DNA from: Alcanivorax nanhaiticus
GTDB taxonomy: Bacteria > Pseudomonadota > Gammaproteobacteria > Pseudomonadales > Alcanivoracaceae
Length of the DNA stretch: 64,000 nt
NCBI RefSeq assembly: GCF_000756665.1
Contig: NZ_ARXV01000005.1
Location: 228,591-292,590, forward strand
Direction: 5' to 3'
This document shows positions 1-9,519 of this stretch, in pieces. The position numbers and the translations under genes were made by a program. Position 1 is the stretch's first letter, and every line of letters begins with the position of its first letter. A model generated the notes under the pieces. The model searched no databases and was not told the DNA's origin. It saw nothing but the letters and a program-made list of their open reading frames with translations.

Positions 1-780
1 CAACACTGCCAGCAGCGCCGCAGGGGACCGGCCTGTCAGCACAGCGATGCGATGCATGGCCACCTGGATAGCCGCTCGCAAACTGGGCAGAGCAGCACGA
101 GTTCGCTCCAGCTGCGCCCGTGCCCGCACCTGATCAAACTCGGTACCACGCCCGGCATCCAGCCGTGCCGTAACAATCGCCAGCGTCTCTTCCTGCAGGA
201 TCACATTCTGTTCTGCTACCAGCAGACGCTGTTGCAGACCGCGCAATTCGAAGTAGGTATTGGCCAGCTGCCCAGCCAACGCCACCTGCAACGCTCCCAC
301 ATCTGCACCAGACGCAGCCAACTCTGCCTTTTGTGATTCTGTTGCACGACGCAAACGACCAAACAGATCCAGCTCCCAGCTGGCATTGAGACCCGCCTGA
401 TAGACCTCAACTCGCTCCGGCCCCGCACCCGCCGGAGTGCGCTCCACATCAGCCAGGTGTTGCTCGGCACCGCTGGCGCTGACAGTCAGGCTTGGCCACT
501 GTTCGCGACGAGTACCGTACAACAAAGCCGCGGCGCGATCGTAACGAGCGACTGCACCCTGCAGGTCAAAATTGGCCACCAGCGTTTCACCAATCAGCTC
601 CGCCAACAACGGATCGTCAAACCCTTGCCAGAAACGTTGCTCTGCCAGCGGAAAATCGCCAGCCTGATGCTCCGCGCTGAACGTCTCCGGCTCAGGCGTT
701 TGCGGTTTTTCATAATCGGGGCCGACAGCACAACCGGATAACACTAGCAGCGCAGCAGCCATCCACACGGATTTATGCAT
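1..780 (-). CDS. RND efflux outer-membrane lipoprotein, NodT/OprM family (3' end outside window)
   Basis: Outer-membrane channel of a tripartite efflux pump. It is open without a stop from an ATG at 778-780 to the window edge, giving the N-terminal 260 residues. The start reads MHKSVWMAAALLVLSGC, a lipoprotein signal with lipobox LSGC, then the GPDYEKP segment typical of NodT/OprM-type TolC relatives, followed by the amphipathic helical region that forms the periplasmic tunnel. The ATG overlaps the last codons of the pump gene by 8 bases, so the genes are coupled, in the order adaptor, pump, channel. The C-terminal part lies outside the window, so completeness cannot be judged. Confidence 0.9.
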   Translation of the reverse strand, partial: MHKSVWMAAALLVLSGCAVGPDYEKPQTPEPETFSAEHQAGDFPLAEQRFWQGFDDPLLAELIGETLVANFDLQGAVARYDRAAALLYGTRREQWPSLTVSASGAEQHLADVERTPAGAGPERVEVYQAGLNASWELDLFGRLRRATESQKAELAASGADVGALQVALAGQLANTYFELRGLQQRLLVAEQNVILQEETLAIVTARLDAGRGTEFDQVRARAQLERTRAALPSLRAAIQVAMHRIAVLTGRSPAALLAVL

Positions 781-3700
781 GTTGATCTCCTTCTGTCAGC
801 GAGCCATGGGCACCACCCTCAAGGGTGCTGGCATTGTGGCTTACCGGTGGTTTACTGCCGGCCAGCTTGCGCAAGGCAACATAGAACACGGGCGTCAGGA
901 ACAACCCGAACAGGGTAACCCCCAGCATGCCGAAGAACAGTGCCACGCCCAGCGCCTGGCGCACTTCTGCACCGGCACCACTGCCCAGCACCAGCGGCAC
1001 GACTGCCGCCGTGAAGGTAATGGACGTCATGATGATCGGTCGCAGACGCAACCGGCAGGCTTCCAGTGCCGCTTCCACCACGCCCTTGCCCTGCATTTCC
1101 AACTCGCGGGCAAACTCCACGATCAGAATGGCGTTCTTGCAGGCCAGTGCAATCAGAACCACAAGCCCAACCTGAACAAAGATGTTGTTGTCGCCACCGA
1201 AGAACCACACACCCATCAACGCGGACAGCATGCACATGGGCACGATCAGGATGACCGCCAGCGGCAGGGTCCAGCTTTCGTACAATGCTGCCAGCACCAG
1301 AAACACCAACAGGATCGACAGAGGAAAGACCAGCAACGCTGCATTCCCCTGGGTGGCTTGCTGGTAACTCAGGTCAGTCCACTCGAAGGTCATGCCGTTT
1401 GGCAGCACCTGTTCGGCAATGCCGTTCAACACTTCCATGGCCTGGGCAGAAGACAACACCCGTGGGTCTGCCTCACCGGCCAGATCCGCTGCGGGGTAAC
1501 CGTTGTAGCGCAACACCGGGTCAGGGCCGAAATCCTGGGTGACAGTGACCATGGAACCAATCGGCACCATCTCGCCATGAATATTGCGGGTACGCAGACG
1601 ACTGATATCGGCAATGTCATCCCGGAACGGCGCATCCGCCTGGGCAATCACCTGCCAAGTGCGGCCGAACTGGTTGAAATCGTTCACGTACGCCGAGCCA
1701 AGATAAGTCTGCAGGGTGTCGAACAGTTCGGTTATCGGTACGCCCTGCGCCTTGGCTTTAAGACGATCCACCTGTGCATTTAGCTGCGGCACATTGGCCT
1801 GATAGCTAGTGATGGGAAAGCCCATGCCCGGCGTCTGGGCCACAGCACCCTGGAAGGCATTCACCGCATTTTGCAGCTCGCCGTAACCCAGGTTGGCTCG
1901 GTCCTCAATAAACAGCTGGTAACCAGAACCATTCCCCAGCCCGAGGATAGGCGGCGGCATGAACGAGAAGGTGAACCCTTCTTTCAGACCAGCGATTTTC
2001 TGATTGATCTCGGCATTAATTTCTTCTGCTGTCCGCTCACGCTTGTCGAACGGTTCCAACGGGAAGAAGGCCACACCGGTATTGGAGGTGTTGGTAAACT
2101 GCAACGCGTTCAGGCCCGGAAATGCCACTGAGTGCGCCACGCCTTCCGTGCTCATGGCGATGTCGGTGACTTTTTGCAGCAGTTGATCAGTACGCTCCAG
2201 AGAGGCACCTTCCGGCAATTTCACCCCGGCGATCAGATACATCTTGTCCTGTACCGGAATAAACCCTGGCGGCACAATCTTGAAGATCAGACCGGTGCCA
2301 GCCAGCAACAAGGCGTAGATGACAAAGACCGCGCCACGGTGCCGCAGGGAACGGCCGACGCCATTCTCGTAACGCCCGGAACTGGCATTGAAGAAACGAT
2401 TGAACGGACGGAACAACCAGCCAAACAAGGCATCAATAATACGACTAAGGCGATCCTTCGGCGCATCGTGTGGCTTGAGCAACATGGCCGCCAAAGCGGG
2501 TGACAAGGTGAGCGAGTTGACCGTGGAAATCACCGTGGAGATTGCGATGGTAACGGCAAACTGGCGGTAGAATTGCCCGGTCACCCCTGACAGAAATGCC
2601 ATGGGAATAAAGACCGCACACAGCACCAGACCGATGGCGATAATCGGGCCGGAAACCTCTTTCATGGCCTGATGTGCCGCCGCCAGCGGCGTCAGCCCTT
2701 CCTCGATATTTCGCTCCACGTTTTCCACCACCACGATGGCATCGTCCACCACAATCCCGATGGCGAGCACCAGACCGAACAGGGTCAGGGTGTTAATGGA
2801 ATAGCCCAGCATATACAGCGCAGCAAAGGTACCGACAACGGAGATGGGCACCGCCAGCAACGGAATAATCGAAGCACGCCAGGTCTGCAGGAACAGGGTG
2901 ACAACCAGCACCACCAGCAAGATCGCTTCCAGCAGCGTCTTGACTACTGAACGAATGGAATCACTGACAAAGATTGTCGTGTCATAAACGGTTTCGTATT
3001 GCACCCCTTCCGGGAAACGGGTGGCCAGCTCATCCATGGCCGCGATCACGGTGTCACGAATTTCCAGCGCATTGGCATTCGGCGCCTGGAAGATACCGAT
3101 GCCCACCGCATCCTTGCTGTCCAGCTGGGAGCGCAAGGTATAGTCACCGGCCCCCAGTTCCAGGCGCGCCACATCAGAGAGACGGACAATTTCTCCATCA
3201 GCACCGCTCTTGAGAACGATGTCGTTGAATTCCTCCACGGTGCGTAGTCGACCCTGCGCATTAATCAAGGTCAGGAAATCGCTGCCCGGCATGGGCTCTG
3301 CCCCCAACTGACCAGCAGACACCTGGATATTCTGTTCGCGCATGGCGGCCACAACGTCGCTGGCGGTCAGTCCCCGTGATGCTACCTTGTCCGGATCCAG
3401 CCAGGCACGCATGGCATAATCACCACCGCCAAAGACCTGAGCCTCCCCAACGCCATTGATACGCGCCAGCACATCACGCACATGCAGGCGTGCATAGTTG
3501 CGCAGGTACAGCGTATCGTAGCGGCCATCGGGTGACGTCAGGTGGACCACCATCAAGAACGTAGGGGATTGCTTCTGGGTGGTGACACCCTGCCGACGCA
3601 CGTCTTCAGGCAAACGTGCCAACGCCTGGCTAACCCGGTTCTGCACCCTGACCGTGGCATCGTCGGCGTCAATTTCCGGACGGAACGTCACCGTCATTTG

Positions 3701-3970
3701 CAGTACGCCGTCGGAACCTGCCACGGATTTAAGGTACATCATGCCCTCGACCCCGTTGATGGCTTCTTCCAGTGGGGTGGCCACGGTTTCGGCAATGACT
3801 TTCGGGTTGGCACCGGGGTACACCGTACGCACCACCACAGACGGCGGCACCACTTCCGGGTATTCACTCACCGGCAGGCTGGGTATCGAGATCAACCCCA
3901 CCGCGAAGATAATGATCGACAACACCGCCGCAAAAATCGGCCTGTCGACGAAGAAGCGGGAAAAATTCAT
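773..3970 (-). CDS. RND multidrug efflux pump, inner-membrane subunit (MexF/AcrB-like, HAE-1)
   Basis: Proton-driven drug/proton antiporter of 1,065 residues, full length for the HAE-1 family. The start chosen is the ATG at 3970 (MNFSRFFVDRPIF), preceded by AGGAG nine bases upstream; an in-frame start 11 codons earlier lacks a site. Visible features are the N-terminal RPIFA helix, the SEYPEVVPPSVVV segment, duplicated large periplasmic loops, and the TM4 segment GIVVDDAIVVVEN whose paired Asp residues carry protons. The sequence resembles the MexF/OqxB branch more than AcrB itself, but the substrate cannot be inferred. It lies between adaptor and channel genes in one operon. Confidence 0.94.
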   Translation of the reverse strand: MNFSRFFVDRPIFAAVLSIIIFAVGLISIPSLPVSEYPEVVPPSVVVRTVYPGANPKVIAETVATPLEEAINGVEGMMYLKSVAGSDGVLQMTVTFRPEIDADDATVRVQNRVSQALARLPEDVRRQGVTTQKQSPTFLMVVHLTSPDGRYDTLYLRNYARLHVRDVLARINGVGEAQVFGGGDYAMRAWLDPDKVASRGLTASDVVAAMREQNIQVSAGQLGAEPMPGSDFLTLINAQGRLRTVEEFNDIVLKSGADGEIVRLSDVARLELGAGDYTLRSQLDSKDAVGIGIFQAPNANALEIRDTVIAAMDELATRFPEGVQYETVYDTTIFVSDSIRSVVKTLLEAILLVVLVVTLFLQTWRASIIPLLAVPISVVGTFAALYMLGYSINTLTLFGLVLAIGIVVDDAIVVVENVERNIEEGLTPLAAAHQAMKEVSGPIIAIGLVLCAVFIPMAFLSGVTGQFYRQFAVTIAISTVISTVNSLTLSPALAAMLLKPHDAPKDRLSRIIDALFGWLFRPFNRFFNASSGRYENGVGRSLRHRGAVFVIYALLLAGTGLIFKIVPPGFIPVQDKMYLIAGVKLPEGASLERTDQLLQKVTDIAMSTEGVAHSVAFPGLNALQFTNTSNTGVAFFPLEPFDKRERTAEEINAEINQKIAGLKEGFTFSFMPPPILGLGNGSGYQLFIEDRANLGYGELQNAVNAFQGAVAQTPGMGFPITSYQANVPQLNAQVDRLKAKAQGVPITELFDTLQTYLGSAYVNDFNQFGRTWQVIAQADAPFRDDIADISRLRTRNIHGEMVPIGSMVTVTQDFGPDPVLRYNGYPAADLAGEADPRVLSSAQAMEVLNGIAEQVLPNGMTFEWTDLSYQQATQGNAALLVFPLSILLVFLVLAALYESWTLPLAVILIVPMCMLSALMGVWFFGGDNNIFVQVGLVVLIALACKNAILIVEFARELEMQGKGVVEAALEACRLRLRPIIMTSITFTAAVVPLVLGSGAGAEVRQALGVALFFGMLGVTLFGLFLTPVFYVALRKLAGSKPPVSHNASTLEGGAHGSLTEGDQHA

Positions 3971-4078
3971 GGCAAAAAGCTCCTGCCAGCAGCACCTTGT
4001 CATTCGGCGCTGCTGCCCTGTGTCGTTCCCAATGGATGCCGGGGTACAGTCCGGCGTGCGTGAATTGCTGCTATCGGA

Positions 4079-5278
4079 TCACGGTTGTACCGCGGCCACC
4101 TCACTCGGGGTCTGCATGACCGGAGCTGCGTCCTGATCTTTCATTGCGACTTGCTGCGGTTGCACTGGCATGCCATCAAAAAACACCTTCTGCACACCAT
4201 TGATAATCACACGGTCACCGCTGTTGAGACCGTCACGGATTACCAACAAATCATCCACCGAACGGCCGGGCGTTACCTGGCGACGGGCCGCCACATTGTC
4301 CTGGTTCACCACATAGACAAAACGGCGATCCTGATCCGTCAGCACGGCCTTTCGACTTACCAGCACAGCGGTTTCGAGATCGGCAACCGGCAACTGCACA
4401 CGGGCAAACTGGCCGGGTTTAAAAATGCCATCCGGGTTGGCCAGCTCGGCCCGGTACTGCAGCGTCCCGGTACTCGCGTTGAGGCGATTGTCGATAAAAT
4501 CCAGCTTCCCCTGGTGCGGAAACCCGGTCTCCCCGGCCAGCCCGATCCGCACCAGCGGCGACTTCCCCTCGGCAAGCACCTGTTGGCTATCCATGGCGGC
4601 CTGTTCATCCGCATCGAAATACACGTGCATCGGGTCCACAGACACCACGGTGGTCAGCAACGTCTGGTTGGCACTGGCAAGGTTGCCACGCGTCACCATA
4701 GCCCGCCCGGTACGGCCGCTGACCGGTGCCGTGACGCGGGTGTACTGCAGATCAAGCTGGGCGGTGTACCGTTCTGCATCCGCCGCATTCACCAGAGCTT
4801 TAGCGCTGAGAAGTTCGGCATTGCGCTGATCGTATTCCTCACGGGAAATTGCCCGGCTTTCCAGCAGCGACGTCGCCCGTTCAGCTCGACTTTGTGCCAG
4901 CGCCAGCTGGCTTCTGGCCTGTGCCAGCTGAGCCTTGGCCGCCTGTAATCTTGCCTCATACGGGCGCGGATCTATCTGAAAAAGCAGATCCCCTGCCTCC
5001 ACCAGCTCACCTTCGTCAAAGGCAACCTTGTCAATATAACCACTGACACGAGGCCTCAGCTCGACGGTTTCCGGAGCGACGACCCTGCCCGTAAATGACT
5101 CCCATAACGTCACGGGCTCTTCGAGCACTTCCGCCACATCCACTTCAGGAGCAGGCATATGACCCTCAGCCTCACTGCGCGCATCGCAACCGGCCAGAAA
5201 CACCACTGCGGCCAGCATCACTACCAGCCCCCACATCATTCCCGCACCACTGGCGGTCTCACCATTTAAACTTTCCAT
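4079..5278 (-). CDS. RND efflux periplasmic adaptor, lipoprotein (MexE/AcrA-like)
   Basis: Membrane-fusion protein of 399 residues linking the RND pump to the outer-membrane channel. It has an N-terminal hydrophobic segment ending in lipobox LAGC (near residue 30), a beta-barrel/lipoyl half (SFTGRVVAPETVELRPRVSG and LLFQIDPRPYEA), a helical hairpin rich in Ala/Gln/Leu, and the C-terminal barrel and membrane-proximal domain. The ATG is preceded by GGGAG at good spacing. It is the first gene of the operon, with 108 bases before the pump gene. A SoxR-type promoter lies about 130 bases upstream, so redox-cycling compounds are plausible inducers (inference). Confidence 0.92.
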   Translation of the reverse strand: MESLNGETASGAGMMWGLVVMLAAVVFLAGCDARSEAEGHMPAPEVDVAEVLEEPVTLWESFTGRVVAPETVELRPRVSGYIDKVAFDEGELVEAGDLLFQIDPRPYEARLQAAKAQLAQARSQLALAQSRAERATSLLESRAISREEYDQRNAELLSAKALVNAADAERYTAQLDLQYTRVTAPVSGRTGRAMVTRGNLASANQTLLTTVVSVDPMHVYFDADEQAAMDSQQVLAEGKSPLVRIGLAGETGFPHQGKLDFIDNRLNASTGTLQYRAELANPDGIFKPGQFARVQLPVADLETAVLVSRKAVLTDQDRRFVYVVNQDNVAARRQVTPGRSVDDLLVIRDGLNSGDRVIINGVQKVFFDGMPVQPQQVAMKDQDAAPVMQTPSEVAAVQP

Positions 5279-5968
5279 GCCTATACTCCCGCTGTACCCA
5301 GAACATGCTTCTCAGAATCAGTCGAACCCGACGGAGGCGAATCGACACCGTCCAGTAAAAGCCGGTAATAGAAAGCGCCGTCCGCTAGAGCATGCAGACT
5401 CTATTTCCTCAACCTAACTTGAGGTCAACTGCTATCATTGCGCGATTTTCCCTATCACCGTCATAGCCATATCGAATGCCGTTTTCTCAAAGAGGGGTCA
5501 GCACAAATCAGTGCATCCGGCGATTAACAGGCAGATGGATACAGTAGGGAATCGAGGTCGTGAGGTGATAGCGGGTTACTGCGCAAAGCTTGCCTGATTC
5601 TGTATAGCTAACGTCACAAGGGCAGGAAGCCACCCTGTCAGCGGCTTTGTTCCCGTACGATGGCAGTGTGGTTTCAGGCAAGTGACAAGCGGGAGCGCTC
5701 GTTGGCAATAGAAATACCTGATGCTCTCCGCCCCTGATTCACCCTTTAATTCAAGCAAATACAGTCGGATAGAGCGGATTGACAAATAGTGCGGAAATCA
5801 GCGCGACGCAGAATCCCGCCAGCCTTACAGGGTTGCCGAATCCCCCGCATCCGGCACGCCGGGTTGTCGGTTCCTGCGCAGTGATTGCCTAATTCTGCAG
5901 AAAATGTATGAATAACCCCACACCAGGTGGGGTGCAGGCCTATACTGCGCCCAACAGGAGGGCATGTC
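5279..5968. other. Long divergent intergenic region between the RND operon and the araC-type gene
   Basis: These 690 bases hold no convincing gene; the short minus-strand reading frames have no family resemblance and poor starts. The left side carries the SoxR-type promoter. Near the right side a dyad with arms CCCCAC and GTGGGG (5916-5932) sits about 36 bases before the AraC-family start and could be an operator for that gene. Nothing else was recognised. Confidence 0.6.
5398..5428 (-). promoter_or_regulatory. SoxR-type promoter of the RND efflux operon
   Basis: Minus-strand -35 TTGACC (5423-5428) and -10 TAGAGT (5398-5403) are separated by 19 bases, the over-long spacer typical of SoxR/MerR-activated promoters. 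The dyad CCTCAACCTAACTTGAGG (5407-5424) covers nearly all of that spacer and differs little from the canonical sox box. A soxR gene lies at 9520-9969. The assignment rests on sequence pattern only. Confidence 0.8.
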
Positions 5969-6925
5969 ATGACATCCACGATTCCAGAGCTTCCCAAAAA
6001 CCTTAGCGCCAGTCCGCAACGACAACTTGCCCAAATTGTTCATCGCTGGACAAGTGGTAATGGCATGCATCATAGCGCCATTGAAGGGGTCGATCTGTTC
6101 CGTTCGGATGCCTTGACCAGCTGCGCATCCACCGTTTATGAGCCTTCACTGATCTTTATTATTCAAGGCACCAAAACTGTCCAGCTAGGCGACAGGGAAA
6201 TCGTCTACGGTCCACTAAGCTATCTGGCCAACTCAGTTCACCTCCCCGTGCTTGGGCAGATTGTGGACGCTTGCCAGGATCAACCCTATCTTGCGGCCAA
6301 AGTCGTCGTCGATACCCAGGAAGTGACCGATCTGGTACTCGAGCTGGGTGACAAGGTCGGCAGCTATGACCCCCATACACCCTGCCCGGAAGTCGGCTGC
6401 GGCCTGTGTATGTCACAGATGGATGATCGCATGCAGAACGCCCTGTTCCGCTTGCTAAGCTTGCTGGATTCACCGGATGACATCCCTATCCTTGCGCCGC
6501 TGGCACGCAGGGAAATTATCTACCGCGCCCTGATCGGTGAAATGGGCCCACGAATGCGCAAATTCGTTGCGGCAGACTCGCAGGCAAACCGCATCTCTCA
6601 GGTCATCTCTACCCTGAAAGACCGCTATGCAGAACCGTTACGGGTCAAGGAGCTGGCCGACGAAGCCAATATGAGTGAGTCGAGCCTGTTCCACAGCTTC
6701 AAACAAGTGACGCGCATGTCCCCACTGCAGTTCCAGAAGAAGTTACGCCTGCATGAAGCCCGCCGTTTAATGCTGAATGAAGGCTTGGAAGCTGCTACCG
6801 CCAGCTACCGGGTTGGTTATGAAAGCCCATCCCACTTCAGTCGTGAATACAGTCGCATGTTTGGCGCACCGCCCAAAGCGGATGTCATCAAACTGCGGGG
6901 AGAGCAGCTGGTAGTTAATAATTAA
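5969..6925 (+). CDS. AraC-family transcriptional regulator (AraC_N type)
   Basis: Predicted DNA-binding regulator of 318 residues. The N-terminal part (about residues 25-190) resembles the AraC_N effector domain seen in regulators of oxidoreductase or efflux genes. The C-terminal 100 residues carry two helix-turn-helix units, with PLRVKELADEANMSESSLFH and the conserved later segment SYRVGYESPSHFSREYSRMFG. The ATG at 5969 is chosen because AGGAGG lies at 5956-5961; an earlier in-frame ATG at 5927 has no such site. It is divergent from the RND operon, so it may regulate that operon or the downstream DNA; no target is proven. Its last codons are made of a 7-base repeat array that continues beyond the stop. 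Confidence 0.88.
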   Translation: MTSTIPELPKNLSASPQRQLAQIVHRWTSGNGMHHSAIEGVDLFRSDALTSCASTVYEPSLIFIIQGTKTVQLGDREIVYGPLSYLANSVHLPVLGQIVDACQDQPYLAAKVVVDTQEVTDLVLELGDKVGSYDPHTPCPEVGCGLCMSQMDDRMQNALFRLLSLLDSPDDIPILAPLARREIIYRALIGEMGPRMRKFVAADSQANRISQVISTLKDRYAEPLRVKELADEANMSESSLFHSFKQVTRMSPLQFQKKLRLHEARRLMLNEGLEAATASYRVGYESPSHFSREYSRMFGAPPKADVIKLRGEQLVVNN

Positions 6926-7067
6926 TAATGAATAGTTAATAGCTCGCGGTTTTACTCCATCTCGCTTTAAACGCAAGAGGCCGCGCCCACAGGTTGGGCG
7001 CGGCCTCTTGCGTTTGAAGACAGGAAAAGTGATCTCGCGGAGTTATTAACTATTCATTATTAACTCT
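6911..7067. repeat. Heptad-repeat-flanked hairpin element between convergent genes
   Basis: The left arm is five degenerate 7-mers (GTAGTTA, ATAATTA, ATAATGA, ATAGTTA, ATAGCTC) at 6911-6945, running through the araC-type stop codon. The right arm is inverted 7-mers at 7040-7067 (GAGTTAT, TAACTAT, TCATTAT, TAACTCT), running through the stop codon of the ABC permease. A strong hairpin lies between. The two arms are near-perfect inverted copies of each other. Confidence 0.85.
6969..7015. terminator. Bidirectional hairpin terminator between araC-type gene and ABC permease
   Basis: A perfect 21-bp stem (6969-6989 with 6995-7015) around a 5-base loop CAGGT, with AAA/TTT at the stem ends so both strands give a short U run. 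It sits between two convergent genes and inside the heptad-flanked element. Confidence 0.8.
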
Positions 7068-7827
7068 TAAGCCGATATCCCGTCCGAAATATCCACCAAA
7101 CCAACCCCATGCACACCGCCAGGAAAAGCAATGTCATGCCCAGGCTGATGCCGATATGAACATCCGCTGAGCCAAAGAAGCTGTAGCGGAACCCGCTGAT
7201 CAGATAAACCACCGGATTAAACAAGGTAACCGTTTGCCAGAAGGCAGGAAGCATGTCGATGGAGTAAAAGCTCCCTCCCAGGAACGCCAACGGTGTAATG
7301 ATCATTAACGGGATAATCTGCAACTTCTCGAACGTATCCGCCCAAATCCCGATCAGAAAACCAAACAGGCTGAATGTAATCGCCGTCAGCAGCAGAAAAC
7401 TGATCATCAATAGCGGATGCTCAATCTGATAATCCACAAACAATCGGGCCGTCACCAGTATCAGTATGCCCAGAATAGTGGATTTGGTAGCAGCTGCTCC
7501 CACATAACCGATCACGATCTCGACATAGGAAACCGGTGCGGATAGCACCTCATAAATGGTCCCGGAGAACGTTGGCATATAAATGCCGAATGACGCATTG
7601 GAAATGCTCTGCGTCATTAACGACAGCATGATCAACCCCGGAATGATGAAAGCGCCATAGCTGATGCCATCAATCTCCACCATGCGCGAACCTATCGCCG
7701 AACCAAACACGACAAAGTACAGCGAAGTGGAGATCACCGGAGAGGCCACACTTTGCATCAGCGTGCGCCAGGTGCGGGCCATCTCAAACTTGTAGATGGC
7801 GCGGATAGAGTAAATATTCAGTTTCAT
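7060..7827 (-). CDS. ABC-2 type transporter permease (YadH-like)
   Basis: Inner-membrane permease of 255 residues with about six hydrophobic segments and the ABC-2 signature region ([18 protein letters not shown] followed by [17 protein letters not shown]). The start codon overlaps the stop of the upstream ATPase gene by four bases (ATGA), so the two are coupled and form one exporter. The family exports polysaccharides, lipids or drugs; the substrate here is unknown. E. coli YadGH is the closest pair I can name, from general similarity. Confidence 0.88.
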   Translation of the reverse strand: MKLNIYSIRAIYKFEMARTWRTLMQSVASPVISTSLYFVVFGSAIGSRMVEIDGISYGAFIIPGLIMLSLMTQSISNASFGIYMPTFSGTIYEVLSAPVSYVEIVIGYVGAAATKSTILGILILVTARLFVDYQIEHPLLMISFLLLTAITFSLFGFLIGIWADTFEKLQIIPLMIITPLAFLGGSFYSIDMLPAFWQTVTLFNPVVYLISGFRYSFFGSADVHIGISLGMTLLFLAVCMGLVWWIFRTGYRLKS

Positions 7828-8777
7828 CCCGCCACCTCCTCAAGCTGGGACGGCTGGCCGTTATGCACCAGATCCACAAAAATGTCTTCCAGAGAGCTTT
7901 GCCGTGAGTGCAGATCCTTGAACTCAATACCCACGTCATTAAGTTGTCGCAATAGCTCCGCGATACCAGTGCTTTCCTGATTGGCATCATAGGTATAAAC
8001 CAGAGAATAGCCCTCATCTGCCAGTTCCAGTGACAGGCCTTGCAGCTCAGCTGGCAGGATCTGCATGGGTTCGGCAAGATGAACCGTCAGTTGTTTACGC
8101 CCCAGCTGCTGCATCAGTCGCTCCTTCCTGTCCACCAGGATGATCTCGCCCTTACGGATAATACCAACCCGGTCCGCCATCTCCTCGGCTTCTTCAATAT
8201 AGTGGGTGGTCAGAATGATGGTGACGCCTTGCTCCCGCAATTGACGAACCATTTCCCACATTTCCCGACGCAGCTCCACATCCACGCCAGCGGTAGGTTC
8301 ATCCAGAAACAGAATCTTGGGCTCATGGGACAATGCCTTGGCGATCATGACACGTCGTTTCATTCCTCCTGACAACATCATGATCTTGTTGTCCTTCTTG
8401 TCCCATAGAGACAAAGACTTCAGCACTTTTTCAATATGGGCATCATTGCGGGGCTTGCCAAACAGACCGCGACTGAAACTCACCGTGGCCCAGACCGTCT
8501 CGAAGGAGTCAGTCGCCAGTTCCTGAGGCACCAGCCCAATAGCACTGCGCGCTTCACGGTAAGCCTTGATAATGTCATGACCATCCGCCAACACCGTACC
8601 GGAAGTTGGATTGACGATGCCGCAGATAATGCTGATCAGCGTCGTCTTGCCAGCGCCATTTGGACCAAGCAGGGCAAAGATTTCCCCTGACTGAATCTCC
8701 AGATCCACGCCCTTGAGGGCTTGAAACCCGGAGTCATAGACTTTGTTCAAACCCTGTACCGATATCACCGCACTCAC
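7824..8777 (-). CDS. ABC transporter ATP-binding protein (YadG-like)
   Basis: Cytoplasmic ATPase of 317 residues. Walker A is GPNGAGKTT, the signature LSGGMKRR, and Walker [13 protein letters not shown], followed by the switch histidine in LTTHY. About 90 residues beyond the nucleotide-binding domain match the accessory C-terminal region of YadG-like exporters. The start chosen is GTG at 8777, because GAGGAG lies six bases upstream; an in-frame ATG at 8804 has no site. Operon with the permease. Confidence 0.9.
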   Translation of the reverse strand: MSAVISVQGLNKVYDSGFQALKGVDLEIQSGEIFALLGPNGAGKTTLISIICGIVNPTSGTVLADGHDIIKAYREARSAIGLVPQELATDSFETVWATVSFSRGLFGKPRNDAHIEKVLKSLSLWDKKDNKIMMLSGGMKRRVMIAKALSHEPKILFLDEPTAGVDVELRREMWEMVRQLREQGVTIILTTHYIEEAEEMADRVGIIRKGEIILVDRKERLMQQLGRKQLTVHLAEPMQILPAELQGLSLELADEGYSLVYTYDANQESTGIAELLRQLNDVGIEFKDLHSRQSSLEDIFVDLVHNGQPSQLEEVAG

Positions 8778-8837
8778 TTCACTCTCCTCAACCTGCCACT
8801 TCATCCGCTTTGTTTGTCATTATGCCTGACAGCAACC

Positions 8838-9440
8838 TCAAGAGACCGACAGGTAAGGCCACTGCGCACGTCCCAGCCTGAGCACCCTGGCCCACCATGA
8901 CAATTGATCCAGCTGCTGCTTCAGACTTCGTTCCGCCCGCAAGGGCTCCAGCAAGCCTTCCTGCTCGTCAAACAGCTCCCAGGCGTTCATGAAGCTCACT
9001 ACCTTGCGCAGAGTCACTGTATGCAACTCTGCCAATACCAGACGCAACTGCTCCACCGCCCGCAACCCACCTGACACACCACCATAACTGATAAACGCCG
9101 CCGGTTTGGCCTGCCATGCTTCGCCTGTGACATCAATCACCTGCTTGAGTGCCGCCGGGAAGCTGTGATTGTACTCCGGGGTGACGACCAGGATGGCATC
9201 CGCCAGCTCAAGCCGCCGCTGTATTTTTTCAAGACCTTCATGGACACCAGAAGGAAAATGCGCAGGCAGGGCAAAGCCTCTCGGGTCAATCACATCCAGA
9301 TCAAAGGCAGGATGCCGGCCAATACCGTCTTTGGCCCAGCGAACAACCTTGTCCGCAAATCGCCCTTCACGAGTACTGCCGATCAGTAGCGCCAGGCGCA
9401 TCGCCCCCGGCTTCACGCTTTTGTCTTTTCCCACCGACAT
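8838..9440 (-). CDS. NADPH-dependent FMN reductase family protein
   Basis: Flavodoxin-like oxidoreductase of 200 residues. The FMN phosphate loop is [16 protein letters not shown] near residue 18, and the flavin-contacting segment [17 protein letters not shown] is near residue 105, both diagnostic of the FMN_red family. Such enzymes reduce flavins or quinones with NAD(P)H. The ATG at 9440 has AAGGAG upstream. It is divergent from soxR, and its promoter shows a sox box in a 19-bp spacer, so SoxR control in response to redox-active compounds is likely (inference). The physiological electron acceptor cannot be read from sequence. Confidence 0.9.
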   Translation of the reverse strand: MSVGKDKSVKPGAMRLALLIGSTREGRFADKVVRWAKDGIGRHPAFDLDVIDPRGFALPAHFPSGVHEGLEKIQRRLELADAILVVTPEYNHSFPAALKQVIDVTGEAWQAKPAAFISYGGVSGGLRAVEQLRLVLAELHTVTLRKVVSFMNAWELFDEQEGLLEPLRAERSLKQQLDQLSWWARVLRLGRAQWPYLSVS

Positions 9441-9474
9441 AATCTTCTCCTTTCTTGACCTGATGATGACGCCC

Positions 9475-9505
9475 AGTGTAGAACCTCAAGTAAACTTGAG
9501 ATCAA
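9475..9505 (-). promoter_or_regulatory. SoxR-type divergent promoter/operator
   Basis: The dyad CCTCAAGTAAACTTGAGA (9484-9501) fits the SoxR consensus closely. On the minus strand it fills the 19-base spacer between TTGATC (9500-9505) and TACACT (9475-9480), the arrangement needed for SoxR activation of the FMN reductase gene. It lies 19 bases before the soxR start, so it could also mediate autoregulation. Confidence 0.85.
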
Positions 9506-9519
9506 TTCAGGAACTGGCT

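Noticed and set aside
773..3970. Naming the pump MexI because of SoxR control
   Set aside because: The visible sequence fits the MexF/OqxB branch better; regulation alone does not establish orthology.
5508..6073. Short minus-strand reading frames upstream of the araC-type gene
   Set aside because: No family resemblance, no ribosome sites, and they overlap each other and the promoter region.
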